DNA of 64,000 bases, taken from NCBI RefSeq assembly GCF_014779665.1, contig NZ_JACXYY010000005.1:62001-126000 (forward strand), in the 5' to 3' direction. This DNA is from Nocardioides hwasunensis (GTDB lineage Bacteria; Actinomycetota; Actinomycetes; Propionibacteriales; Nocardioidaceae). Below are positions 18,198-26,672 of the stretch, in pieces (the first letter of the stretch is position 1; every line of letters begins with the position of its first letter). The notes below the pieces were generated by a model. The model searched no databases. It had not been told where the DNA came from and worked only from the letters and a program-made list of their open reading frames with translations. The translations under genes were made by a program, and so were the position numbers.

Positions 18198-19249
18198 TGA
18201 GCACCCTGACCGAGACGCCACGCACCCACTTCGAGGCATCCGCGTTCGCGCCGCAGCCCGCCGAGTGGCGGGGGCTCGAGCGGGACGAGGTCCGCCTGCT
18301 GGTGGGCACGCCCGACGGGCTGGAGCACGTGCGCTTCCGCGACCTGCCCGACCAGCTGCACGCCGGGGACGTGCTCGTCGTGAACACGTCGGCCACCGTG
18401 CCCGGTCAGATCGACGCCACCCTGGACGGGGCGCCCGTCGTGGTGCACGTCGCCCACCACCTCGAGGACGGCGACCGGGTCGTCGAGCTGCGTACGGCAC
18501 CGGACGCGGCCCGCGCCCTTCTCGACGCCTCAGTGGGTGACGTCGTCGAGGTGGGCGACGTACGCCTCGCGTTGCGCTCGTCGTGGCCGGCGGACGCGCC
18601 GTCGTCACCGACGGGTGCCGGCAACCGCCTGTGGCGTGCGTCGGTCCGCGGGGACCTGGACCGCCAGCTCGCCTGGAACGGACGGCCCATCGCCTACGGC
18701 TACCTCGACCGGCCCTACCCGCTCGAGGCCTACCAGACCGTCTTCGGCATCCACCCCGGCAGCGCCGAGATGGCGTCCGCCGGGCGACCGTTCACCCCGT
18801 CGCTGGTGACGCACCTGGTGACGAGCGGTGTGCAGGTCGCACCGGTCACCCTGCACACGGGGGTGTCCTCCCAGGAGGCCGGCGAGGCCCCCGGCCCCGA
18901 GTGGTTCGAGGTCCCGGCGACCAGTGCGCGCACGATCAACGGGGCGCGCGAGAACGGTGGGCGCGTGGTCGCCGTCGGCACGACCGCCACGCGCGCCGTC
19001 GAGTCGTCCGTGCTCGGCCGCCACGTCGTCGCCGGCCGGGGCTGGACCTCGCGGGTGGTCACACCTGCCCGTCCGCCCCGGATCGTCGACGGACTCATCA
19101 CCGGCTGGCACGACCCGATGGCCTCGCACCTGCTGCTGGTGGAGGCGGTGGCAGGCGAGAGCCTCACCCAGGCGGCGTACGACGCCGCGGTGACCGAGGG
19201 CTATCTCTGGCACGAGTTCGGCGACTCCGCGTTGCTGCTGCGACGCTGA
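18197..19249 (+). CDS. QueA-family S-adenosylmethionine:tRNA ribosyltransferase-isomerase-like protein
   Basis: This 350-residue protein matches QueA in length and layout. It has an N-terminal beta-barrel part ending in DVLVVNTSATVPGQI, a central HPGSAEMASAGRPFT region, and the C-terminal DGLITGWHDPMASHLLLVEA and EFGDSALLL motifs. QueA moves the ribosyl part of SAM onto preQ1-modified tRNA in queuosine synthesis. Several canonical residues differ, for example GLITGWHDPMAS in place of the usual GLLTNFHLPKST, so another activity is possible. Most actinobacteria lack queuosine synthesis, and no tgt or queG is present in the window. It overlaps the SDR gene (TGATG) and so shares the SoxR-linked promoter. 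Confidence 0.8.
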   Translation: MSTLTETPRTHFEASAFAPQPAEWRGLERDEVRLLVGTPDGLEHVRFRDLPDQLHAGDVLVVNTSATVPGQIDATLDGAPVVVHVAHHLEDGDRVVELRTAPDAARALLDASVGDVVEVGDVRLALRSSWPADAPSSPTGAGNRLWRASVRGDLDRQLAWNGRPIAYGYLDRPYPLEAYQTVFGIHPGSAEMASAGRPFTPSLVTHLVTSGVQVAPVTLHTGVSSQEAGEAPGPEWFEVPATSARTINGARENGGRVVAVGTTATRAVESSVLGRHVVAGRGWTSRVVTPARPPRIVDGLITGWHDPMASHLLLVEAVAGESLTQAAYDAAVTEGYLWHEFGDSALLLRR

Positions 19250-19324
19250 CGGCTGCCGGGAGGTCGGACGACCGCCGACGCGATGGAGCACGAGCGGCTG
19301 GGCGTGATCACGGCCCGGTCGAGG

Positions 19325-19903
19325 TCAGGAGCAGGTGCCGGCGACGTTGTTGATCCTGATCTCGTTGCCGATGCGCGAGTTGGCGTCGGCCGCAGTGGTG
19401 TGGACGAAGGCCATCGTCACGTTGCCGGTCGTGTTGGCCGTCCACGTCACGGCGCGGGACCCTGACGCGCCGCTCGAGGTGGTGTCGATGGTGCTGCCGG
19501 TGACGTTGACACCGTTGACCCGGAGAACCGATGTCTGGGGTCGAGGGTTCGCGAGGTAGGCGGTGTAGCCGTAGGTGAACCGGTAGGTCCTGCCGGCCGT
19601 CACGCAGATCGTCCTGGCTGCCTGCACGACGAGGGTGTTGCCGGCAGCGGGGTCGCCCGGCGGATCGAAGACCCCGCCGCTGATGAACTGGTTGGTGCCG
19701 CCGCCCTCCTGGGTTCCGGACACGGTGGAGATCGCCCACCCGTTGCCGAGGGTGCCGGAGTTGGGGAAGGGCTGGAAGTAGAACTCCGGGCAGTTGCACG
19801 GCGAGGCAGCGAACGCCGGTGCCGCGGTCGCCACCGCCACGACGGGCACCGTCCAGGCAGCCGCACGCGTCAGCGTGCGGCGGGTCGGGCGCGGTGCGTT
19901 CAT
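19325..19903 (-). CDS. Secreted protein with Tat-like signal, function unknown
   Basis: This 192-residue protein starts with RPTRRTLTRAAAWTVPVVAV, a twin-arginine-like signal, and is cleaved near AFAASP at about residue 33. The mature part, about 160 residues, is rich in Thr, Asn, Gly and Val. It looks like an all-beta sandwich with an N-terminal cysteine cluster (SPCNCPEF) and further cysteines in ARTICVTAG and near the end (GTCS). Segments such as TYRFTYGYTAYLANPRPQTS suggest a carbohydrate-binding or adhesin-type domain, but no family is assigned. It stands alone, converging with the QueA-like gene. Confidence 0.75.
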   Translation of the reverse strand: MNAPRPTRRTLTRAAAWTVPVVAVATAAPAFAASPCNCPEFYFQPFPNSGTLGNGWAISTVSGTQEGGGTNQFISGGVFDPPGDPAAGNTLVVQAARTICVTAGRTYRFTYGYTAYLANPRPQTSVLRVNGVNVTGSTIDTTSSGASGSRAVTWTANTTGNVTMAFVHTTAADANSRIGNEIRINNVAGTCS

Positions 19904-20050
19904 GGCGGCGTTTCCTGGCGGGGGACGAGGTGATCGTCAGGACGTTAACCAACCAGCGCGCCTTCTGTGACCGTTTTGTGGATTTCGTGTGGGAAGCGAC
20001 ACCGGCCCGCACTCATGCTGCTGACCTCCGCGGCCACGGGCTCGGGTCGG

Positions 20051-21094
20051 CTAACGGGTCCGGAAGGTCCAGGTCGCGCGCTGCAGGCCGGGCCTGGTGG
20101 GGTCCTGGTCGAGGCGGTTGCCGGCGAGGTCGGCGACGGCCGTGGACACCACGACCCGGTAGGTCGTGCGCGGGAGCAGGCGAGACCTCGGGGTCAGCGA
20201 GAGGCGGTGGCGACCCACGTCGTAGCGCAGGCGGGCCGGCACGGGACGCTTGTGCCCGACGCGCACCAGGCGCACGGTGGCCTTGGTCAGCAGGGCGGCC
20301 CGGACCGGCTCGGAGAAGGTGATCCGGATCCTCTGCCGGGTGCGGACCCGCTTGTTGCCCTGGGTCGGGACAGTCACCCGCACGCTGGGGCCGTCGACGT
20401 CGGCCGGCGGCGCGGGCACCGCCGGGGGAGGGACGGGCTGCCCCTGCGGGACGCTCCACAGCGGCGTCACCCAGTAGGTGGAGCTCCGGAAGGCCCTGGA
20501 GGGGTACTGGCAGGTGGCCACGTCGTAGCAGTGCACGCCGTTGGGGTCGCCTGCCACCGAACGCAGCGCAGTCACGGGTCCTCGGGTGAGCTCGTCGTCG
20601 AAGAACCCGTAGCGGAACGCGTACCTGGTCGCCGGTGAGTAGTAGGACGCGATGTAGGTGCGACCGGGTCGGATCGTGACGGGCTCGTCGAAGACGAGGT
20701 CCTGCCAGCCGGCGGTCGTCTGCGGCGCGAACCTCCCGGTCGCCAGCCGGGTGCCGTCGGCGTCCCACAGCGTGCCGGTCACCTGACCGGGATCGACGCG
20801 GTAGACCCGGACCCCGGTGACGGCCAGGGCACGCGAGGTCTGGAACTTCGTCCCGAGCTCGACACCGTTGCGGACGTCGTCCGCGGTGCAGAAGCCCTGG
20901 TCGTCGAGGGTCCAGCGACCGCAGTCTGCCGCCGTCATCTGGGCGCCGAAGTCCGAGTCCCAGAGACCGATCTCCGTGCCTGTGGACCGTGCATCGGGGG
21001 TCGGGGCGGCGGACGTCGCCGTCGACGCCGATGCCGGCACCCACGCCAGCGCTGCCAGCACGGCCAGGACCGAGACGTACGTCTTCACTCGCAT
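20051..21094 (-). CDS. Secreted DUF4082 protein with C-terminal bacterial Ig-like domain
   Basis: This 347-residue protein has a Sec signal peptide ending near PASASTATSA. It is followed by a DUF4082-type domain (about residues 55-205), including ELGTKFQTSRALAVTGVRVY, GTLWDADGTRLATG and PGRTYIASYYSPATRYA. A proline-rich linker (about 215-230) leads to a Big_5-like Ig domain (about 233-345) with RQRIRITFSEPVRAALLTK and the ending TWTFRTR. DUF4082 and Big_5 domains occur together in large secreted actinobacterial proteins that bind polysaccharide or surface components. No catalytic domain is present here. The ATG at 21094 is chosen for its signal peptide. Confidence 0.82.
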   Translation of the reverse strand: MRVKTYVSVLAVLAALAWVPASASTATSAAPTPDARSTGTEIGLWDSDFGAQMTAADCGRWTLDDQGFCTADDVRNGVELGTKFQTSRALAVTGVRVYRVDPGQVTGTLWDADGTRLATGRFAPQTTAGWQDLVFDEPVTIRPGRTYIASYYSPATRYAFRYGFFDDELTRGPVTALRSVAGDPNGVHCYDVATCQYPSRAFRSSTYWVTPLWSVPQGQPVPPPAVPAPPADVDGPSVRVTVPTQGNKRVRTRQRIRITFSEPVRAALLTKATVRLVRVGHKRPVPARLRYDVGRHRLSLTPRSRLLPRTTYRVVVSTAVADLAGNRLDQDPTRPGLQRATWTFRTR

Positions 21095-21211
21095 GTTTCC
21101 CCCACGCACCCGTCCGGCTGGCCGGCTTCCCCAAGCCGGGGCTGCGCTGGACGCGCAGCGGACGTTGGTGGTGACGATACCCCGGCACTGGAGGGCCGGT
21201 GCCACGAACGA

Positions 21212-22729
21212 CTACCCGCGTTCGAGCTCGACGGCCTCCGGCGTGTGCAGGCGCACCATGAAGCGGCCCGCGTGGGCCGGCACGGAGGCCCGGGTCAGGC
21301 GCGAGACGACCACCATGGTCAGGAGCGACGCCGGCACCGACCAGGCCGCGGGCTGGCTGAGGAGGGCGGCCGCCCAGCCCGACGACGACGACGTCGCGAG
21401 GGTCCAGGCGACGGCCACCCCGGACCCCAGGCCACCGACCAGCAGGCCGGCCACCGCGCCGGCCGGGGTGAGCCCCCGCCACCAGATGCCGAGCATCAGC
21501 AGGGGCGCGAAGGTGGAGGCCGTCACCGCGAAGGCCAGACCGACGGTCCGGGCGACGGCCACGTCCTGGGCGGGCACCGACATCAGCAGCGGAACGACGA
21601 CGGCGATGACGGCCGCGACCCGGAAGGCCGCCACCCCGCCCAGGCGGTGGGAGCCCCAACGCCGGCCGGTGACGTCCTGCGAGAGCACGCCGGCCACGGC
21701 GATCGTGAGCCCCGAGCTGGTCGAGAGGAACGCGGCGAAGGCACCGGCGGTCACCAGCCCCGTCAGCGTCGCCCCGAGAGGTCCGCCCACCATCAGGCTC
21801 GGCAGCTCGAGCACCAGCACGTCGGAGCGACCGTCGGCGAGCGCGGGCGCGTAGATGCGGCCGAGGGCGCCGTACACCGGCGGGATGACGTAGAAGATCC
21901 CCAGCAGCCCGAGGACCGCCAGCGTCGTCCGACGTGCAGCGCGCCCGTCGGGGTTGGTGTAGAAGCGGACGACCACGTGCGGCAGTCCCATCGTGCCGAG
22001 GAAGGTGGCCACGATCAGCGAGTACGTCGTGTAGAGCCCGATGCCGCCGCCCGGGTCGGCGAGCGGGATCGACCACGACCTCGGTGCGGTCGCGACCGGG
22101 TCCGCGGCGCCGTCGGACACCCAGATCGCGAGCAGCACGCAGACCGGGATCAGCAGCGCGGTCAGCTTCAGCCAGTACTGGAAGGCCTGCACGAAGGTGA
22201 TCGAGCGCATCCCGCCGGGGCTGACCGACGCCAGCACCACCACCGCCACGACGAGCGAGCCCACCCAGGGTGGGGCGTCGATCGTGGCCCGCAGCGTCAC
22301 GCCGGCGCCCTGGAACTGCGGCAGCAGGTAGAGCCAGCCGATCATCACGACCAGCACCGAGCAGAGCTTGCGGACCCCGCGCGACCCGAGACGCGCCTCG
22401 GCGAAGTCGGGCAGGGTGTAGGCCCCCGAGCGACGCAGCGGCGCTGCCACCAGCACCAGCAGGACGAGGTAGCCCGCGGTCCAGCCGACCGGGTACCAGA
22501 GCATCTCGGCGCCGAAGGTCAGCAGCAGGCCGGCGACGCCGAGGAAGGACGCGGCGGAGAGGTACTCCCCGCCGATGGCGCTCGCGTTGAGCCGTGGCCG
22601 GACCGTGCGCGAGGCCACGAGGAAGTCGCTGGTGGTCCGCGAGATCCGCAGTCCCCACGTGCCGATCGCGAGCGTGGCCAGGGAGACCAGGACGACCGCG
22701 ACCACCCCGGGCACGACGTCGGCGCTCAC
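21212..22729 (-). CDS. Sodium/solute symporter (SSS family), carboxylate type
   Basis: This 505-residue transporter has about 13 hydrophobic helices and the same family features as ActP: IGGEYLSAASFLG, GAYTLPDFAEARLG, GTMGLPHVVVRFYTNPDG and STSSGLTIAVAGVLSQDV. Likely cargo is acetate, pyruvate or a similar short acid. It is the last gene of an operon with a LytS-type kinase, a LytTR response regulator and a small membrane protein. That suggests expression in response to an external substrate, as in the E. coli pyruvate-sensing BtsSR and YpdAB systems. The start is GTG at 22729. It is clearly diverged from the ActP at 12.9-14.5 kb, so the two probably differ in substrate or affinity. Confidence 0.88.
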   Translation of the reverse strand: MSADVVPGVVAVVLVSLATLAIGTWGLRISRTTSDFLVASRTVRPRLNASAIGGEYLSAASFLGVAGLLLTFGAEMLWYPVGWTAGYLVLLVLVAAPLRRSGAYTLPDFAEARLGSRGVRKLCSVLVVMIGWLYLLPQFQGAGVTLRATIDAPPWVGSLVVAVVVLASVSPGGMRSITFVQAFQYWLKLTALLIPVCVLLAIWVSDGAADPVATAPRSWSIPLADPGGGIGLYTTYSLIVATFLGTMGLPHVVVRFYTNPDGRAARRTTLAVLGLLGIFYVIPPVYGALGRIYAPALADGRSDVLVLELPSLMVGGPLGATLTGLVTAGAFAAFLSTSSGLTIAVAGVLSQDVTGRRWGSHRLGGVAAFRVAAVIAVVVPLLMSVPAQDVAVARTVGLAFAVTASTFAPLLMLGIWWRGLTPAGAVAGLLVGGLGSGVAVAWTLATSSSSGWAAALLSQPAAWSVPASLLTMVVVSRLTRASVPAHAGRFMVRLHTPEAVELERG

Positions 22730-22736
22730 GAGGTGC

Positions 22737-23126
22737 TCATCCCGGCTCCTCGTCGGCCGAGCCCACCAGGTCGGCGAAGTCGCGCTCGTGTCCCTCGGCC
22801 CGGCGGACGTAGGCCCAGCCGAGCAGCACCAGCCACGGGTAGGTCAGCACGCCGAGCAGCAGCCAGGCGAGCGGGAGCGGGCCGACCTCCACCTCGCCCA
22901 GCCCGGGCCAGAGGTGGAAGACCAGCGGGAGCAGGCCCAGCGTCAGCGTGAGCGCGACCAGCACCCGCACCGCCAGCAGCAGCTGCTCGCGCAGCAGGGA
23001 GCGCATGAAGACCTCGCCCAGGGCGGTCTCGGCGTCGATCTCCCGCGTCCCCGGCGACCGTACGACGTCCGCGCGACGCCGCGGCGGGCCGGTCACCCGG
23101 ACCCGGGGTGGCGGCTGCTCGCTCAC
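22737..23126 (-). CDS. Small membrane protein, probable symporter partner
   Basis: This 129-residue protein has a basic, proline-rich N-terminus of about 45 residues, two transmembrane helices (about residues 52-72 and 84-105) and an acidic tail. The layout and the position just before an SSS symporter recall DUF485/YjcH partners, but the sequence is not a clear DUF485 match. A role in assembling or regulating the symporter is inferred. Its GTG start at 23126 lies 10 bases after the response regulator gene and its end is 7 bases before the symporter start, so it is inside the operon. Confidence 0.7.
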   Translation of the reverse strand: MSEQPPPRVRVTGPPRRRADVVRSPGTREIDAETALGEVFMRSLLREQLLLAVRVLVALTLTLGLLPLVFHLWPGLGEVEVGPLPLAWLLLGVLTYPWLVLLGWAYVRRAEGHERDFADLVGSADEEPG

Positions 23127-23136
23127 GGCGGCACCC

Positions 23137-23856
23137 TCACCCGAGCGGCTCGCGTCGGGTCAGCACGGACCGCAGCTCGCGACTGTGCCGGCGGCTGACC
23201 GACAGCTCGGTGCCGCCGATGACGACGCTCACCCGGCCGCCCTCGCTGCGCACCTCCTCGACGTGGGGGAGCGCGACGAGGACCGAGCGGTGGATCCGCA
23301 CGAACCCGGCCGAGGCCCACTGCTCGGCGAGGGACGAGAGGGGCGTGCGCACCAGGTGCGAGCCGTCCGCGGTGTGCAGTCGGGCGTAGTCGCCCTGCGC
23401 CTCGACGTGCGTGATCTCGGAGCGGTTGACGAACCGGGTGACGCCGCCGCGCTCGACCGGGATCTGCACGTCGCCCGAGGGCGCCGGACTGCCGGCCTCG
23501 ACCACGCGTCGCACGGCCTCGGCCAGCCGCTCCTCGCGCACGGGCTTGAGGACGTAGTCGACCGCGCGCAGCTCGAAGGCGGCGACGGCGTGCTCCTCGT
23601 GGGCCGTCACGAACACCACCGGCGGCGGCGACCTGAAGCGGGAGAGCACCTGGGCCAGGTCGAGCCCGGTCAGCCCGGGCATCTGGATGTCGAGGAAGAC
23701 CGCGTCGACCTCCTCGGCCTGCAGCACGCGCAGCGCGTCGGTCGCCGAGTCGCTGCCCATCACCTCGCCGATGCGCGGGTCGCGGCCGAGCAGGAACGTG
23801 AGCTCGTCGAGGGCAGGACGCTCGTCGTCGATGGCGAGGACTCGTAGTGCGTTCAT
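23137..23856 (-). CDS. LytTR-family response regulator
   Basis: This 239-residue protein has a receiver domain (about residues 4-118). The phospho-acceptor Asp is in AVFLDIQMPG, acidic residues lie in LAIDDERPAL, and the conserved Lys is in DYVLKPVREE. A LytTR DNA-binding domain follows (about 135-235), with ITHVEAQGDYARLHTADG and GFVRIHRSVLVALPHV. LytTR proteins bind short direct repeats upstream of transporter or cell-wall genes. Its ATG overlaps the kinase stop (ATGA). It probably activates its own operon's symporter. No matching direct repeats were found with confidence. Confidence 0.92.
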   Translation of the reverse strand: MNALRVLAIDDERPALDELTFLLGRDPRIGEVMGSDSATDALRVLQAEEVDAVFLDIQMPGLTGLDLAQVLSRFRSPPPVVFVTAHEEHAVAAFELRAVDYVLKPVREERLAEAVRRVVEAGSPAPSGDVQIPVERGGVTRFVNRSEITHVEAQGDYARLHTADGSHLVRTPLSSLAEQWASAGFVRIHRSVLVALPHVEEVRSEGGRVSVVIGGTELSVSRRHSRELRSVLTRREPLG

Positions 23857-24983
23857 ACCTGGACTCCGGGGGCGAACTTCGGCACCCGCACGATCACCTT
23901 CGTGCCGGCGCCCGGTGCGGTCTCGACGACCAGACCGTAGTCGTCGCCATAGGCGTTGCGCAGCCGCGCGTCGACGTTGCCGAGCCCGACGGAGTCCATC
24001 GAGGTGTCGCCGGCCAGCGCCTGGCGGACCCGCTCGGGATCCTCGCCGGTGCCGTCGTCCTCGACCTCGATGAGGCACTCCTGGTCGAGGTCGCGGGCGG
24101 TGATGGAGAGCCGGCCGACGCCGTCCTCCTTGTCGGCGCTGGCCTCGAGACCGTGGCGCACGGCGTTCTCGACCAGGGGCTGGATGCAGAGGAACGGCAC
24201 CGCGACGGGCAGCACCTCGGGCGCCACCTGGAGGGTCACCTGGAGCCGGTCACCGAACCGCGCCTGCTCGAGGAGGAGGTAGCGCTCGACGGAGCGGAGC
24301 TCCTCGGCGAGCGTCGTGTACTCGCCGTGGCGGCGGAAGGAGTAGCGGGTGAAGTCGGCGAACTCGAGCAGCAGCTCGCGCGCCCGGTCCGGGTCGGTGC
24401 GCACGAAGCTGGCGATCGCGCCGAGCGAGTTGTAGATGAAGTGGGGGCTGATCTGCGCGCGCAACGCACGCACCTCGGCCTCCATCAGGCGGTTGCGCGA
24501 CAGGTCGAGCTCGGCGAGCTCGAGCTGGCCGCTCACCCAGGACGCGACCTCGTCGGCCGCTCGCACCAGGCCGCCGGTGGTGTGCGGGGCACCCACGACC
24601 AGGGCCCCCACGAGGGTGTCCTCGGCGACCAGCGGGCTCACGATCGCCTGCCGCACCTCGCACCCGCCGTCCTGGCAGGACAGGGTCCGCTCGTCGACGA
24701 TCATCGTCCGCCCGGTCTCCGAGACCTGCGCGATCGTGCCCGCGAGCTGGGCGCGGTGGTGGCCGCCGAGGCCGTCCCAGGCGAGCAGGCCGCTGGTGTC
24801 GCCGAGCCCGGCGGCCGGGGTCCCGAGCAGCGCCCGCAGGTGGCGGACCGAGCGTTCGGCGCTCGCGGTGGTCAGACCCTCGCGGAGCGCCGGACTCGCG
24901 AGCGAGGCGTTGTGCAGGGCGCGGAAGGCGGCGCGGTCGGCCTCGCCACCCAGCGACGTACGCCGCCACCGCCATCGCGCCAC
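23853..24983 (-). CDS. LytS-type sensor histidine kinase
   Basis: This 376-residue kinase has an N-terminal GAF-like sensor region (about residues 50-160) and no transmembrane helix, so it appears cytoplasmic or peripheral. The His_kinase (LytS) domain holds the phosphorylated His in ALRAQISPHFIYNSLGAIAS. The HATPase domain has the N box PLVENAVRHGL and the G box GLGNVDARL. Two cysteines in LSCQDGGCEV inside the sensor region might bind a metal or respond to redox; this is speculative. It is the first gene of the operon and is coupled to the LytTR regulator. Sensing of the substrate of the downstream symporter, or of an intracellular metabolite, is inferred. Confidence 0.9.
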   Translation of the reverse strand: MARWRWRRTSLGGEADRAAFRALHNASLASPALREGLTTASAERSVRHLRALLGTPAAGLGDTSGLLAWDGLGGHHRAQLAGTIAQVSETGRTMIVDERTLSCQDGGCEVRQAIVSPLVAEDTLVGALVVGAPHTTGGLVRAADEVASWVSGQLELAELDLSRNRLMEAEVRALRAQISPHFIYNSLGAIASFVRTDPDRARELLLEFADFTRYSFRRHGEYTTLAEELRSVERYLLLEQARFGDRLQVTLQVAPEVLPVAVPFLCIQPLVENAVRHGLEASADKEDGVGRLSITARDLDQECLIEVEDDGTGEDPERVRQALAGDTSMDSVGLGNVDARLRNAYGDDYGLVVETAPGAGTKVIVRVPKFAPGVQV

Positions 24984-25010
24984 GCCAGCGACCCTAGGTG
25001 CGACCTGGCT

Positions 25011-25874
25011 CTACCGGAAGTCGATGAGCAGCATGTCGGTGTCGGTGCCGTCGCTGACCGACGGACCCTCCTGGGACGACCCGTCCGGCCCGGAGGTCGG
25101 CAGCCCGGAGGGATCCGGCCCCGCGGGATCGGCGACGACCGCGCGGTAGCAGCGGGTCACGTAGGGGATCTGCATGCCGTCCATGCCGCGGCCGTAGTCG
25201 TCGTAGAACGCCAGCACCTTCGCGAGGTTGTCCTCGCGCTCGGCGTCGTCCATCGTGGCGAAGCTCGAGCGTGACCGGGCCAGGTCGAGGATCGACTCGC
25301 GGTCGATCTCCTGCCAGTTCTTGAACGTCGTCTCCTCCAGCTCGCCGAAGAGGTCGCTGTCGGCGAGGTGCTGGGCGGAGGTGGTGTTGCCGTCCTGCAT
25401 CCCGAGGATGTCGCCGAGTCGGCGGACCCACGGGATCCGGTCGTCGCGGCTGTTCCACACCAGCGCCACGTGGCCGCCGGGCTTGAGCACGCGGGCGATC
25501 TCGGCCAGCGCCGCGTCGTGGTCGAACCAGTGGAACGCCTGCGCCACCACGACGACGTCGACGGACCGGTCGTTGGCGGGGACCTCCTCCGCCGTCGCGA
25601 CCTTGACACTGACCTCCGGCACGCGCGCGCGGAGCACCGCGAGCATCGCCTCGTCGGGCTCGGTGGCGAAGACCGCGTGTCCCTGGTCGACCAGCTGGCG
25701 GGTCAGCTTGCCGGTGCCGGCGGCGAGCTCGAGGACGACCTTGGCCTCTCCGCCCATCAACCACGCGACCGCCTCGGCGGGGTACGACGGACGCCCGCGG
25801 TCGTAGGCGTCGGCGACCGAGCCGAAGGAGCGCGCGCGGTCGACCGGTGCGGGGGCGGGGTGTTCGTCGCTCAT
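25011..25874 (-). CDS. Class I SAM-dependent methyltransferase
   Basis: This 287-residue protein has a methyltransferase domain of the UbiE/Methyltransf_11 type. Motif I is VLELAAGTGKLTRQL (about residues 47-61), the acidic motif II lies in FATEPDEAML, and VVVAQAFHWFDHDAALAEIA gives the FHW motif common to this actinobacterial subgroup. The last 40 residues are a Ser/Pro/Asp-rich tail of low complexity. The substrate is unknown; relatives are often annotated as ubiquinone/menaquinone-like or small-molecule methyltransferases. The ATG at 25874 is preferred to upstream extensions, which read as noncoding. It is divergent from the next gene. Confidence 0.85.
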   Translation of the reverse strand: MSDEHPAPAPVDRARSFGSVADAYDRGRPSYPAEAVAWLMGGEAKVVLELAAGTGKLTRQLVDQGHAVFATEPDEAMLAVLRARVPEVSVKVATAEEVPANDRSVDVVVVAQAFHWFDHDAALAEIARVLKPGGHVALVWNSRDDRIPWVRRLGDILGMQDGNTTSAQHLADSDLFGELEETTFKNWQEIDRESILDLARSRSSFATMDDAEREDNLAKVLAFYDDYGRGMDGMQIPYVTRCYRAVVADPAGPDPSGLPTSGPDGSSQEGPSVSDGTDTDMLLIDFR

Positions 25875-25926
25875 CGCGCTCACCGTATCCCTTCGGCGGG
25901 CGCGCCACGCCCCTACGCTGCTGTGC

Positions 25927-26652
25927 GTGACGACCTTCGAGCGCCTCGACGCCGGGCCCGTGCAGGACACGGTCTCGCGCCTCGAGTCGCGGGTGCGGGC
26001 GCGCTTCCCCGAGCGCGGCCTGCTCGCCGTCGTCGGTGAGCTCGCGGTGCTCACGACCGACGTGGCCGAGGGCTCGAGCGCCGTCCGTGGCCGGCTGCGG
26101 TGGGTCCGCCTGGGCTCGCGCGTCGCGGCCGTGGTCGTCCTGGTCGCCACGGTGGCGGTCTTCGCGCTCGCGTTCCGCGACGCCGTACGGGCCGGTCCCG
26201 ACCGCTCCTTCGAGTGGGTGCCGCTGATCGAGTCGGCGATCAACGACCTGGTCTTCGCCGGGCTGGCACTGTGGTTCCTCTACGCCCTCCCGCAGCGACT
26301 CGAGCGCGGGCGCCTGCTCGACCTGCTGCACCGCCTGCGCTCGCTCGCGCACATCGTCGACATGCACCAGCTGACCAAGGACCCCGAGCGGCTGCGACCC
26401 GACTTCGTGCGGACCGACGAGTCGGTGCGCGTCGACCTCACCCGCGCCGAGATGGAGCACTACCTCGACTACTGCTCGGAGATGCTCTCGCTGATCGGCA
26501 AGGTCGCCGCCCTGTGCGCGGAGGAGTCGCGCGACTCCCTCGTCCTGACCACCGTCAGCGACCTCGAGACCCTCACCACCGGGATGTCACGCAAGATCTG
26601 GCAGAAGATCTCGCTGCTCCCGCACGAGGGCTCCCGGCCGGTGTCGGACTGA
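25927..26652 (+). CDS. Membrane protein of unknown function
   Basis: This 241-residue protein has two transmembrane helices (about residues 63-83 and 103-123) between a 60-residue N-terminal helical domain and a C-terminal domain of about 115 residues that looks wholly alpha-helical. Segments such as MHQLTKDPERLRPDF and MEHYLDYCSEMLSLIGKVAAL suggest a scaffold. I do not recognise a family. The start is GTG at 25927. The next gene begins 20 bases after its stop, so the two may be co-transcribed. Confidence 0.75.
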   Translation: MTTFERLDAGPVQDTVSRLESRVRARFPERGLLAVVGELAVLTTDVAEGSSAVRGRLRWVRLGSRVAAVVVLVATVAVFALAFRDAVRAGPDRSFEWVPLIESAINDLVFAGLALWFLYALPQRLERGRLLDLLHRLRSLAHIVDMHQLTKDPERLRPDFVRTDESVRVDLTRAEMEHYLDYCSEMLSLIGKVAALCAEESRDSLVLTTVSDLETLTTGMSRKIWQKISLLPHEGSRPVSD

Positions 26653-26672
26653 GGGCCACTACCGTCTGGCCC

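Noticed and set aside
20013..22658. Long open frame of 881 codons antisense-frame to the secreted DUF4082 and symporter genes
   Set aside because: It is an alternative frame on the same strand as the real genes. Its product is rich in Arg, Gly and Pro with no domain, typical of a high-GC shadow frame.
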